The notes beneath the pieces were generated by a model. It ran no database searches. It was not told where the DNA came from and saw only the letters and a list, made by a program, of their open reading frames with translations. 64,000 nucleotides of DNA. Origin: Podaxis mareebaensis. Lineage: Eukaryota > Basidiomycota > Agaricomycetes > Agaricales > Agaricaceae. Position 1 is the first letter of the stretch; every line of letters begins with the position of its first letter. The stretch lies in contig JAEUWP010000054.1 in the NCBI GenBank assembly GCA_018524725.1, positions 62,001 to 126,000 on the forward strand. The letters are read 5' to 3'. A program made the position numbers and the translations under genes. This document shows positions 49,115 through 59,789 of the stretch, piece by piece.

Positions 49115-50379
49115 CTAATTCACAGCGGGATCCACCCTCACTACAACCTTTCCCCTCGCATGAGTCGTCATGATGCGCTCGTACGCCTTGGGAACATCAC
49201 CAAACTCAAAAATAGTGTCCACTATGGGTTTAACAGACCCTGCGATATGGTCAATGGCCGGTAGGCCATGGGGCAAAAGAACGCGCACCGTTGGCAACCA
49301 ACCTCTGAAAAGATTGGAGGTCATCTTGTTTATTGACAACAGTAAAAACCCTGCTCCTACCTGAAGCATTACAGTGGAGTAGGAAGGACTGGCTGACAAA
49401 CCTGTATACCCGTTTTGTTCCTCCAAGCCAACGGGGAGTGATTATTGCGCCGAGAGTCTTGAGGAGTTTCCAGATTTCGGAGATGGAAGATTCTCGTGGC
49501 AACGGACCAGTCGTGATAAAGACACCATTAGGAGCAAGATAGGCTTCGCTCGAGGTATATAGCGTGGGGTCAGCTGAGCCTACGGCGTCAAGTATAACGT
49601 TGAATTTGGGAGTGGGTGCCCTTTCAGTCAGGTATTTTGGGAGGTCTACTTTGGTGTAGTCAATGAACTCATCCGCTCCAAGACCACGGACGAATGATTC
49701 TTCCAGAAGCAGTCGCAATCACTTTTGCACCAGCTGCCTTGGCGAGCTGGATCGCGAAAGCACCTACGGCCGTGCTGCCTCCACTAATGAAGACAGTTTG
49801 GTCAGCTTCAATATTCGCGAGACCATGAAGAGCTTGATAAGCCGTCAATCCTGCCAGAGTCAAGCCAGCGGCCTGAACAGGAGTGACGTTCGGAGGCCGA
49901 ATGGCGAGGTGATCAGCAGGAATGCGAACGAACTGGCTAAGGGCGCCTTGACGTGTTTTCATTGTGAGCGCTAAAGGTGACGTTAGTTGGGTATATGTTA
50001 ACTCAGTTGAGGGAAGCCTCACTCGTGGGGATCCATCCAAACACTTCGTCTCCGTTTCTGAACTGGGTTCCATTAGAATCGGCAATGACTCCAGTCAGGT
50101 CATGTTCTGCAACATGAGGGCGATGAGCGACAAAGTTGGGCAATACTTTCATTAATTTCCAGCCACTGCCTAGCAGACTTAAGTATCATATTGCAGGATG
50201 TTAGACGCGCACGCTTACGCCGGATTAAGTGCACCGGCCTGAACACGGACGAGGACTTCTCCGCGCTGCAAACCCTTGGGCACCGGCCAGTCGGCTACCA
50301 GTTTCAATGACTGTGCTGGTTTTCCCTGGCGAGTGACGAGCCAGGCGTTCTGAACGTCTGGGATGGTCTGAGAAGCCAT
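49115..50379 (-). pseudogene. MDR-family quinone oxidoreductase/enoyl reductase-like gene with a frameshift
   Basis: Exons 50379-50219, 50165-50023, 49970-49402, 49356-49289 and 49239-49115 carry the whole medium-chain dehydrogenase fold. The N-terminal GroES-like part has VLVRVQAGALNPAGWK. The Rossmann part has the QTVFISGGSTAVGAFAIQLA nucleotide motif and GLGADEFIDYTKVDLPKY, and the C-terminus is KAYERIMTTHARGKVVVRVD. Catalytic zinc ligands are not evident, so it is a zinc-less NADPH reductase type. The summed exons are one base over a multiple of three: near 49695 the frame moves by +1 (after VIATASG, before SFVRGLGA) and there is no room for an intron. Either a true inactivating indel or a sequence error. 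Confidence 0.7.
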
Positions 50380-50685
50380 AGGTAATGGTTTGGAGGAGAA
50401 TTAGGAAAAAGTATCCAGTTCTCAAGCTCGCCGTGGTTCTCACAAGTTGGGCATTGAGCGGGACGGTACTGCGTCAAACCTTAACCCTAAGTTCAGTGTT
50501 CCTGCCAATTGAAACTCAGCCGATGACCGGATCTCGTGATCAGCGGATTACAGACCTTACACAGCTCCCAAAGTGCTTGTCCACCCTTTGCCCAGAGAGT
50601 GCAACAAGGTATCTCTTCTCCTCCTACCACGATCATCCCGACCCCTTTCATCCCTCATATCTCCCAATAGCACTGTCTAGTTACC

Positions 50686-53600
50686 ATGGAGGCAGGTTCC
50701 CTCGTCATCGCGTTCGACAACCAGTGCTGATTATATCTGTAGACTCTACTCGATTTCTCGAGGGAGTTCGATGTTGCTCTCCTCGATAAGGTCGTCATGG
50801 CCTTTTATACTGGCTCAGGAGCTGAGGTGGGCCTTGGCTATCATATATACGCGTTTCTCCATATCTTGATCTGACAATGAACCCTGAAGCAACAATTAGG
50901 CCAACAAATCCTTACGCAATTCCAAGAGCATCCAGATTCGTGGACGAGAGTGCCAGATATTCTCGAAAACTCCTCGTTTCCCCAGTCAAAGGTGTGAGAT
51001 CTCGACGCGTCATTACGCTATCGTGATTAATGAGATGCTTAATGAATAGTACATTGGTCTTCAAATCCTGGAGAAGCTGATAATGACAAGGTGGAAAACC
51101 CTACCTGACGGTCAGCGGCAAGGTTTGTCGAGCATCTTTAGTCGACCCTCATTCAGGATGTCAATCATGAAAATTTATAGGTATCCGGAACTTTATTGTC
51201 GGCGTTACGGTGAAAGTCGCATCCGATGAGGCTTCTCTGAGAAAGGAGAAGACATACATCAACAAATTGAACCTCGCACTTGTGCAGGTATGCGCATTGA
51301 TCCTGTTTGCGTTCCCCGTTCACATCTGACCGCGATTGCAGATTCTGAAGCAGGAGTGGCCGCATAACTGGCCGACCTTCATCTCAGAATTGGTTGAATC
51401 ATCCAAAACCAATCTCTCCCTATGCGAAAACAACATGGTTATTCTCAAGTTGCTCTCAGAGGAAATTTTTGATTTTTCTGCTGAGCAAATGACGCAAACA
51501 AAGATCAGAAACTTGAAGAATCAAATGTGTGGCGAGTTCTCAGAGATCTTCAAGTTGTGCTCGGAGGTTCTTGAAGAGGCCAACAAAACCTCTCTCATCA
51601 AGGCGACTTTAGAGACTCTACTACGTTTCCTGAATTGGATTCCCCTGGGCTACATTTTTGAGACCAGGATAATTGACCTCCTTCTGACCCGCGTGAGTAA
51701 TTCATAGTCCTGTTCATATATTCATAGTTATTCACCGATATTTAGTTCCTCGAAACCCCTGAGTTTCGGACAGTGACATTGAAATGCCTTGCCGAAATTG
51801 CCGCCCTCAATGTCGGACCCGAATACGACCCCAAATTCGTGATTCTATTTGCCATGGTTATGACGTCCATCAACCGAATGATACCTCCAAGCACGAACAT
51901 CGCACAAGCTTACGCAGAAGCCGGCGACAGTGGACAAGAGCTAGTCCTCAATCTTGCACTATTCCTCTCCAACTTCTTGTCAAATCATCTTCGCGCCGTT
52001 GAGACGGAGCAAAATCGTGATGTTCTCCTCAACGCTCATCTCTATATGGTCAAGGTATCACAGGTGGAAGAACGGGAGATTTTTAAGATCTGTCTGGAAT
52101 ATTGGCTGAAGCTTGTGGCGGAGCTTTATGAGGAGATCCAAAGTCTACCTATTGGCGAATCAAGCATGTTGATGGGACTAAGCCTAGGCGGCAGCAACGG
52201 ACAGAATATGTTGAACGGCATGTCATTGCGCAAGAATATTTATAGTGACGTACTGTCCAATCTGCGGTTGGTAGTCATTGAAAAAATGGTGAAGCCAGAG
52301 GAGGTGCGTTCCTGCAATTCCTGATAATTCTAGTTTGTTCTCATCAAATGAATAGGTTCTTATCGTCGAAAACGAGGAAGGAGAGATTGTGCGAGAGTTC
52401 ATGAAGGAGAGCGATACGATTGTGCTTTACAAGTCTATGAGGGAATTACTCGTCTATCTGACGCATTTAGATGTCTCAGATACCGAGACGATCCTCACAG
52501 AGAAACTTGCTAAGCAAGTTGATGGGTCTGAGTGGTCCTGGAACAATCTCAACACTCTCTGCTGGGCCATTGGCTCAATATCAGGCGCTATGAGTGAGTT
52601 TGCCACCCGCCCTATCATAATCATCTGTTGATTCACACCTACAGACGAGGAAACGGAGAAACGTTTCTTGGTGACTGTTATCAAGGACCTCTTAGGCCTC
52701 TGTGAAATTAAGCGCGGAAAGGACAATAAGGCTGTCGTCGCTTCCGATATCATGTATATTGTCGGTCAATACCCCCGTTTCCTCAAGGCGCACTGGAAAT
52801 TCCTGAAGACGGTCGTTAACAAATTGTTCGAGTTCATGCATGAGACCCACGAAGGTAGGTGTCTATCAGCTTCGCATATCCACTCTCTAAGTTTCTCATC
52901 TTGATCAGGTGTCCAGGACATGGCTTGTGATACTTTCATCAAGATTGCGCAGAAGTGTAGGAAACACTTTGTGATGCAACAGAGCGGCGAATCCGAACCG
53001 TTTGTCGACGACATCCTTCGCTCGTTACATCGTATTACCGTAGACCTGTCCCCTCAACAGGTAAGTCTAACCAAGCCCCTATTGTGATCGGACTGACTTT
53101 TCCCGGTGTAGGTGCATACTTTCTATGAAGCTGTCGGCTACATGATTTCCGCCCAACCCAACAAACCCCAGCAAGAAAAACTCATCTCCAAGCTGATGGA
53201 GCTTCCAAATAATGCCGTACGTGACTGCCAATCGTGAATCATCGTGTACTAATGGCTCACGTTAATCTAGTGGGATTCTCTTATGGCTCAAGCCGCACAA
53301 AACCTCGATGTCCTCTCGGTTAACGAGAACATCAAAATTCTTTCTAATGTTCTCAAGACCAATGTTTCAGCTTGCACTTCAATCGGCAGCTTCTACCTTC
53401 CGCAACTCGGCCGCATTTTCCTCGATATGCTAGGATTGTACAAAGCTGTAAGCGGGATTATCAGCGAGACTGTGGCTAAAGAGGGTTCGTTACCCCGCGC
53501 AATCCCACTGCAACGTGCTGATGATACCTTTTAGGTCTCGTCGCAACGAGAACGCCGAAGATCCGACAACTGAGGACCGTAAAGAAGGAGATCCTTAAAC

Positions 53601-54785
53601 TGATGGAAACTTACATCAAGAAAGCGGAAGACCTTGAAGCCGTCAACAATAACTTCATTCCCCCTCTCCTCGACGCAATCCTCGGCGACTACAACCGCAA
53701 CGTTCCCACAGCTCGCGATGCGGAAGTTCTTAACGTTATGGCCACCATCACGACTCGTCTACAGGTGGGTAGTTGGTCATGTGTTATGTGTTCCAACGTC
53801 ATCTCACCCCCAAAATAGGGCCTCTTGACACCCCAAGTACCTGCAATCTTGGATGCTGTCTTTGAGCCCACTTTAAACATGATCAACCAAGACTTCGCGG
53901 AGTTCCCCGAGCACCGTGTTGGGTTCTTCAAGCTCCTCCGTGCCATCAATCTATATTGCTTCCCAGGTTAGAGACTCCAATATACTTTTTGGGCCTGGCT
54001 AACGAACGTTTCTTAACAGCATTGCTTGGAATACCTCCCACACAATTCAAACTATTCATGGATAGTATCATTTGGGCCATCAAACACACAATGCGTGACA
54101 TTGCAGATACTGGTCTCAACCGTAAGGAGAAAACACCGTTTACATTGTGCCTTTTGACTCACAACCCCATTTTCAGTTTGCCTGGAGGTCGTGAACAACT
54201 TTGCAAACGCCGCAGATCCCGCCATCACGAACGCATTTTTCCAGCAATACTACCTCAATATAGTCCAGGATATCTTCTTCGTTCTAACGGACGCTGATCA
54301 TAAGAGTGGCTTCAAACTTCAGAGCGCTTTGCTCGCCCGCCTCTATCAGCTCGTCGAACTTAATGTCATTCAAACGCCTTTGTTTGATCCTGCAACTGTC
54401 CCTGATCCAAACATGTCTAACTCGGTATTCCTCCGCGAATACATTACTAACCTGCTCAAGAACGCCTTCCCTCACGTGCATAGGTACGTATCTTTCCGAT
54501 CATGCGTCTCTACTGAGCTCATTTTGCGACTTGCCCAGCTCGGAATTGCAAGCCTTCGTCAACGCACTCAGCGAGTACTACAATGATTTGAATCGCTTTA
54601 AACTGGCGCTTCGTGACTTCCTCATCCAGCTCAAGGAGTTTTCAGGGGATGACAATGCTGAGTTGTACTTGGAGGAGAGAGAGGCAGAGAATGCCAAAAA
54701 GGCTGAGCTCGCCCGTCAACAAGCTATGCGGATTCCTGGCATGCTCAAACCAGATCAGTTAGAGGATAAGGACGAGGACATCTAA
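50686..54785 (+). CDS. CRM1: Exportin-1 (CRM1)
   Basis: Many exons; the joined protein has the family's length (about 1,070 aa) and is highly conserved: importin-beta N-domain near [20 protein letters not shown], the YLVHLTHLD-type segment [16 protein letters not shown], and the cargo-groove region [20 protein letters not shown]. It continues to the C-terminal acidic tail [11 protein letters not shown]1 carries NES cargo and RanGTP out of the nucleus. The Cys of LGLCEIKRG (codon 52701-52703) matches the cysteine that leptomycin B alkylates in human and fission yeast. The start is ATGGAG followed by a GC-donor intron (50692-50742); only this joins M-E to [11 protein letters not shown] in frame. 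Confidence 0.95.
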
Positions 54786-55168
54786 TTTCAGCAGAAGTGG
54801 TTATTCGTATCTTACAGTTCGTGGTTAAACAATCACCTATATTCGAACCTTTTCCATTTGATCCTCGCTACCCTTCTCCCCCGGCTTGTTTATACGATCT
54901 TTCTAGTGGTCCGCTTTCGTGTTTCGCTCTCCTTTTTACGATAATCTTATGTACTTCTAGGGAAACCATAATGTAGAACATACAAAATCCGAAATCCCAC
55001 AAATGTAACGAAATTCGCTCCCCTGATCGCCGTCTACGTCACGGGGCAACAGGCCGATTGATGACATAGTTTACTGTGATCGACCCATCTCCTCTTGTAA
55101 CCGCCAACTTATCAGACTGTTCCCTTTTACTTCCTATCTACCGCCTGCACCGAGATACGGCTTGTGAT
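54786..55168. other. Intergenic: CRM1 3' flank and TMA20 promoter
   Basis: Both genes are on plus. The first half is T-rich and should hold the CRM1 3' UTR; a run tttacgataatc lies near 54930. No gene is present. Confidence 0.5.
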
Positions 55169-55948
55169 ATGTTCAAAAAGTATGTGATCCCCTCAATCCT
55201 ATGATTGGATTTGGCTGATAGTCGCCGTGACGGACTACAGGTTCTCACCCAGCTCTGATGTTTCAGGACACACACCAGTGAAAACTTCCGTGCAACGATC
55301 TATCAGAACAAGCATCCTTTCCCAATGGAAGATAGAACCTGAAACGCTGGAGGCCATTTGGCCAAAGAAGGAGGGTCTGGTTCACGTCAAATGGTCAGTC
55401 GCTCATTAGATGAAAAGATAACGATGACTCGGCAGCAAAGGTGTTCACTCGGTTTCTTTTTCACGCATAGCAGAGACCATATCTCAATATATACGGTCAA
55501 CGGAGAACCCCTTTTCTTCCAACACTTCGATGAAGCGTTCTTCCCAACGCTGCGCGTACTTCATAAATGTGCGTGCTCTCTCGTTAATCACTCGCCTCCA
55601 TTGGGGTGGACATGCTCATCATGGACGTTTCCTCGTGCCTTTTGTTTGCGTTTAGATCCTTATATTCTACCTGCAGTAAAGATCGATCGAGGAGCCATCC
55701 GCTTTGTCCTAGCCGGTGCCCAGATAATGTGCCCAGGGCTTACATCAAAGGGAGGCGAACTACCACCTGCAGAAGCGGCCCTCGAGGCCGGTACGCCCGT
55801 TGCAGTGTTTGCAGAAGGCAAGGAACACGCCGTCGCGGTGGGAATCACAAAAATGGGAACAGAAGAAATGAAGAAGACAAACAAGGGCGTTGGGGTCGAG
55901 ACCACCACGTACTTGGGTGATGACCTTTGGGCTCTTAAGACCTTGTGA
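55169..55948 (+). CDS. TMA20: TMA20/MCTS1, ribosome-recycling PUA protein
   Basis: Four exons (55169-55179, 55241-55393, 55471-55568, 55656-55948) give 184 aa. Exon 1 codes only M-F-K and part of a lysine codon, a typical tiny first exon in this family. The N-domain shows VSGHTPVKTSVQRSIRTSIL and DHISIYTVNGEPLFFQHFD. The C-terminal PUA domain has YPYILPAVKIDRGAIRFVLA and GAQIMCPGLTSKGGELPPAE, then VAVFAEGKEHAVAVGITKM. With Tma22/DENR it removes deacylated tRNA from 40S subunits after termination and supports reinitiation. Confidence 0.95.
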
Positions 55949-56710
55949 CCGCGAGGAAGTATATTGGTTTAGTCAATCTATGAGCAGTTGATACACCATC
56001 GTGTCGTGGTAACGCATCCATATCACGGAATGGAATGGATACACGGGTACTTCCCCGCTTTCCCATTAATTAGAGGGAGTTACGGCCTGTAGATGATTGG
56101 AGCCGAAGCTAGCAGGTGACTCGGAAATCTATGTGGGAATCGACAATAGCGTAGTTTCCGTTAATAACGCGGGGTGTACCGCGCGGGTGTCCACTGCTTA
56201 AAGCGTAGTAGAATATTTAGAATCGATGATGGAACGTGTACAGACAGCATGCTGTCTGTCTGCTCGAAGCCGGGTACCACAACGATACCACACCGGTCGG
56301 GCGTTCCCACTCCCTAGTACAGCAAGTACAACACAGGCAGTGAACAGTACTACTTTCGATACCACGGCGGTACTCACGAGCGTGATGACAGGGAAATCCC
56401 AGCCATACGATGCAGTTCTTCGTTTCTAACTAAAGCCAAAACCCTAAAACGTGCCGTATCAGGGTATAAAGTCTAATCTCGCTACTACGGGCTCGAAAAG
56501 ATACTGACAGGGTCGTATTTTTTGCGAACCAGATCATTTCAGGCAAATGGCGCAGGTTGAGCGAACTGCCAGCAGACCTGATAAGTGGACCAGTTCATCA
56601 ATTTCAAGAAGAGATCGGTATTGTTTGTTGTTGTTTGTTTTGCAGGTCAATGATGTTTACTCGGATGGCCAGCGGGCAAAGGAGTTGTGCGGACTCCCTT
56701 GATACCCGCA
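55949..56710. other. Intergenic, 760 bp
   Basis: Holds a 67-codon open frame at 56226-56429 (+) and some inverted words, but no supported gene. The last part includes tgtttgttgttgtttgtttt at 56621-56640 and should be the promoter of the SRR1-like gene. Confidence 0.4.
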
Positions 56711-57802
56711 ATGAGCGGTTTCCCGGCTGATGCGGCCACTTCCTCCTTTTCCTACTCCCGATTTACGTCTGTGAAACCCCGCAAGAAGAGGAAAAATAGG
56801 CAGCAAGAGCGTCCGTCGCCCTCGGTCTTGCTGCAGCGCATCAGGGATGAAATGTCGCAAGATAGCGAATGGTTCTCACAATGCCTGAGTTCGTCATCAT
56901 TGGAGTTTTCGGTTTTGTTTGCACACCCCGCATAATTTCCCCCTTCTGACTAGTAGCACCGCTGTACCTAGGTATCGTAAAAGATTCTCTGAAATCCTTA
57001 TCGCACGAATCTCCACCTTCCGTGCTCTGCCTGGGTCTGGGAAGCCCCTCTACGTCTCCGACTTCGCGTGTCCAGCTCGCCTTCCTGACTGAATTGTGTA
57101 GTGAACTTAATATTGTACGCACATTGCGCCATCTCAGAAAACTGACGTATGGGCCGAACCCGAGTTACGGCGATCGTATTATAGGATCACGCCAATGTTT
57201 CAATTTACGATCCCGTCTTCACCCCAGAGGATATGGAACTATTCAAACAGCTGCACTTCCAGGTGCTGTCGGAAAATAGAGCACGTCTCAGCTTTCCATT
57301 TCCGTCCGTGTCACAGTTGTTGACCAGCTCATCTTGCCCTCGTCCCTTCTAGAATGCAGAGTACCCGTTACAGGAGCCGACAATATGCTATATGCCGCAT
57401 TGCGATATGGAGCTATACGACAATCTCCTCAGGGCCAACTGGTCGCACGACCAGGCTCAGGCGCTCATCTTGCTAGGGAATCGTCTAGAAGAGTACCGAG
57501 AGAAGTAAGTTGAAGCCAGCGGACGCTTTGATTGCATCCGTGAGTCATCTTAACAGGACTTGATAGTAACCCGCATCAGAAATTGCAAGAGCGAGTACCG
57601 CATTTGTTCAGAATGGGTGAGAAAGGGTCCTCGTGTCTGACTTGGTTCCCTCATGAGACTTGTCATTCATGTAGCCCCTGTGTTGGACTGTCACCCGCTC
57701 CCTCAATCAAAGGCGTGGCCGATCGCCTTTAACAACACTTCAATTCAATATGTCCGCTTGCCAGATAACTTGCCCGACAACTGGTTCTCAGAAGCACCCT
57801 GA
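56711..57802 (+). CDS. SRR1-family protein
   Basis: Six exons (56711-56888, 56972-57114, 57185-57280, 57353-57504, 57567-57616, 57675-57802) give 248 aa in perfect phase. SRR1 domain signs are SVLCLGLGSPSTSPTSRVQL, VSIYDPVFTPEDMELFKQL, PTICYMPHCDMELYDNLLRA and NWSHDQAQALILLGN. The N-terminus is basic (KPRKKRKNRQQE), possibly nuclear-localising. In plants and mammals SRR1 proteins affect circadian or heme regulation; the fungal role is not established. The third intron appears to have a GC donor (AGA|GCACGT), because no GT site keeps the frame. Confidence 0.8.
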
Positions 57803-58100
57803 TCGAACATGGGAAGCTGATCCCGTTGTCCAGTTACCGCGGCACGTGCATTTCCCTCGGCCCTGTCACCTATGTAGTTCTCGCCAACTCTCTGCTCCAA
57901 GGAATGGAACGGGAAGAATCGGAAGAACAGACTATATTCAAGATAGGCAAGCATATTGTAGCGAAAATAAGATACGTATATAAGAGATACTGCGATGACC
58001 TTATTACGCTACACGGATAGACCCCCAAACAAAAGATACAAAAGGAATGCATATGCGACAAGGTCAACGAAATGATAGACTAAGATAGGAGGTCCAACAC

Positions 58101-59000
58101 TCAATAAGCAGTGTAAAATGTGTGACGGGACGATTCTTCGGGGAAGGGGAGTGGATCCAACTCGAATGGACTGAGATAAGGCGTGTGCTTGTCAACGTAC
58201 GAATTAGACAGCGGCTGCCTCAAGCGACTGGGCTCGGTTGGGAAATTTGCGCTTGGACTCGAATCAAGAGATAGGGAAGTAATGGACCGGCCGAAGGAGG
58301 GAGTGGAAAGGGCATCAGACTCGTCGTCGGACACGTCTTCTATGGCGTCGGGCACCGAGGAATCTTCTATGTCGTCGAGATCATGGTAGGGAAGGGGGTC
58401 TTCAAAAACAGACGAATAAGAGGGAGCAGAAGAGTTCAAAGCGGGAGCAATGGCATAACCGCGGGCGAAGGGGGAGTCAAAAGTTGAAAATTCAGCTGAA
58501 TATGGTACAGAAACAGGAGATGGATAAAAACGAGACTGGTGTAGGTCATCCGAGGAAGCCAGAGGCGACAGTGTAGGGCTGAGCAACTGGTCGTCGTCCT
58601 CATCGACAGGCAAAGTGGATGTATGCATTTCCGAGTCCGAAGGATAGTCGTCATCTTCGTCCTCGGCAAGGGTTTCTAGCAACGAGTCAAGCCATTGTGC
58701 TTCCGAATCGTGTGACTCTGTGGAGCGGGGAGATACGAAATTTCCAGCGTCTGGAAACATGAATGCGTCAACAACGGAACCGATTTCCTCTTCTGGCTCC
58801 TCCTCCTCATCTGTCTCCTCATTAGAATTAACGGTAGCTTCAGGGTATTCCGACACACTGGTGTCATGCAAGTACGAGGACGAGAGGATAGAGTTTTTGA
58901 GCAGTACCCAGCGATGCAAACTGCAGTTGTCCTTGCTATTGACGGACTCGTACAGCTTGGAACGCGTGATGGAGTGTAAGAGAGAAGTTTCGGCAGACAT
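58101..59000 (-). CDS. Acidic Ser-rich hypothetical protein, intronless
   Basis: One uninterrupted frame of 299 codons, which stands out among intron-rich neighbours. The N-terminus (TSLLHSITRSKLYESVNSKD) could be a short structured motif. The rest is dominated by Asp/Glu runs and Ser/Pro, with several short patterned stretches (LDSLLETLAEDEDDDYPS, IEDVSDDESDALSTPSFGR). The C-terminus LSPFELDPLPFPEESSRHTF ends with FYTAY. It looks intrinsically disordered, perhaps a regulatory or transcription-related protein. No domain is recognised, though the codon pattern and length make coding very likely. Confidence 0.72.
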   Translation of the reverse strand: MSAETSLLHSITRSKLYESVNSKDNCSLHRWVLLKNSILSSSYLHDTSVSEYPEATVNSNEETDEEEEPEEEIGSVVDAFMFPDAGNFVSPRSTESHDSEAQWLDSLLETLAEDEDDDYPSDSEMHTSTLPVDEDDDQLLSPTLSPLASSDDLHQSRFYPSPVSVPYSAEFSTFDSPFARGYAIAPALNSSAPSYSSVFEDPLPYHDLDDIEDSSVPDAIEDVSDDESDALSTPSFGRSITSLSLDSSPSANFPTEPSRLRQPLSNSYVDKHTPYLSPFELDPLPFPEESSRHTFYTAY

Positions 59001-59789
59001 CTGTGATCGACAAATGCGTCGCAGTTGGTGTATAACTATGCTGGTGGCGGGTGGAGTGATGTCTATGGCAAAAGTTCGATAAGGGGCGGCGAGACATGTA
59101 TTGTGTGTCCAGAGTACGCACCAGAAATAGGAGGTGGACGGTCAGATGATATATATGCGGTAGACGACGTCGGGTTCGAAGAGGAGGGATCCGTTCTTAT
59201 TGGTACGGACGAGTTTGTTGACCATTTCCGATGCAGGATGAAGCCAGGCAGGATGTGTGCTGACTTGAGAAGTCAAGGGACAAGGGACAAAACGACGATG
59301 AGCTTATTGCGACATGGAGAGGATGGATTACAGAAGCGAGGTGGGCAGAGACAAAGAGAAGATTAGCTTATATACCTCCGTTCCGCCTATGCCCCTTCTG
59401 ACTCGAATCCAAACAACACGCCAAATAAACTACCAAACAAACTGGCCACCCCTGATGTTTAAACCGGTCTCCCACGCCGTGGTCGCAAACCAGTCCAGTT
59501 TGACATCCCGCTTAGTCGGACTCCCATGTCCGACATCCGGTCCCGACCACCAAGAGCTCGCCACTGTCAGCCTAATGAATGCACTCATAGCCTTTGGGCG
59601 CTCAGAGTTCGCGCAAACAATAGCCATGCTTGGCGTTAATCGCACTTTCCCTCAATCTTGTGTCTTCCATATTCATACACTGCATAGCCAACTCACGCTC
59701 GAGATGTTGAGGAGCGCTGAAAAGGTAATATCTACAAGAAAATGTCGCCACAAATAGCAATGTTCGTAGCATGTTCCGCTTTTAGCTTG
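59001..59789. other. Intergenic: upstream of the acidic-protein gene, downstream of APC3
   Basis: The first 300 bases are the promoter of the acidic-protein gene. Open frames at 59025-59366 and 59314-59757 (+) lack conserved content or splice logic. The remainder is the 3' flank of APC3. Confidence 0.4.

Noticed and set aside
49251..49426. Alternative splice reading of the MDR C-terminus with a long hydrophobic insert
   Set aside because: It is open but unlike the family; using the ggtag acceptor and the GTGCGC donor gives the expected DDLQSFQRLVANG-SVKPIVDT sequence.
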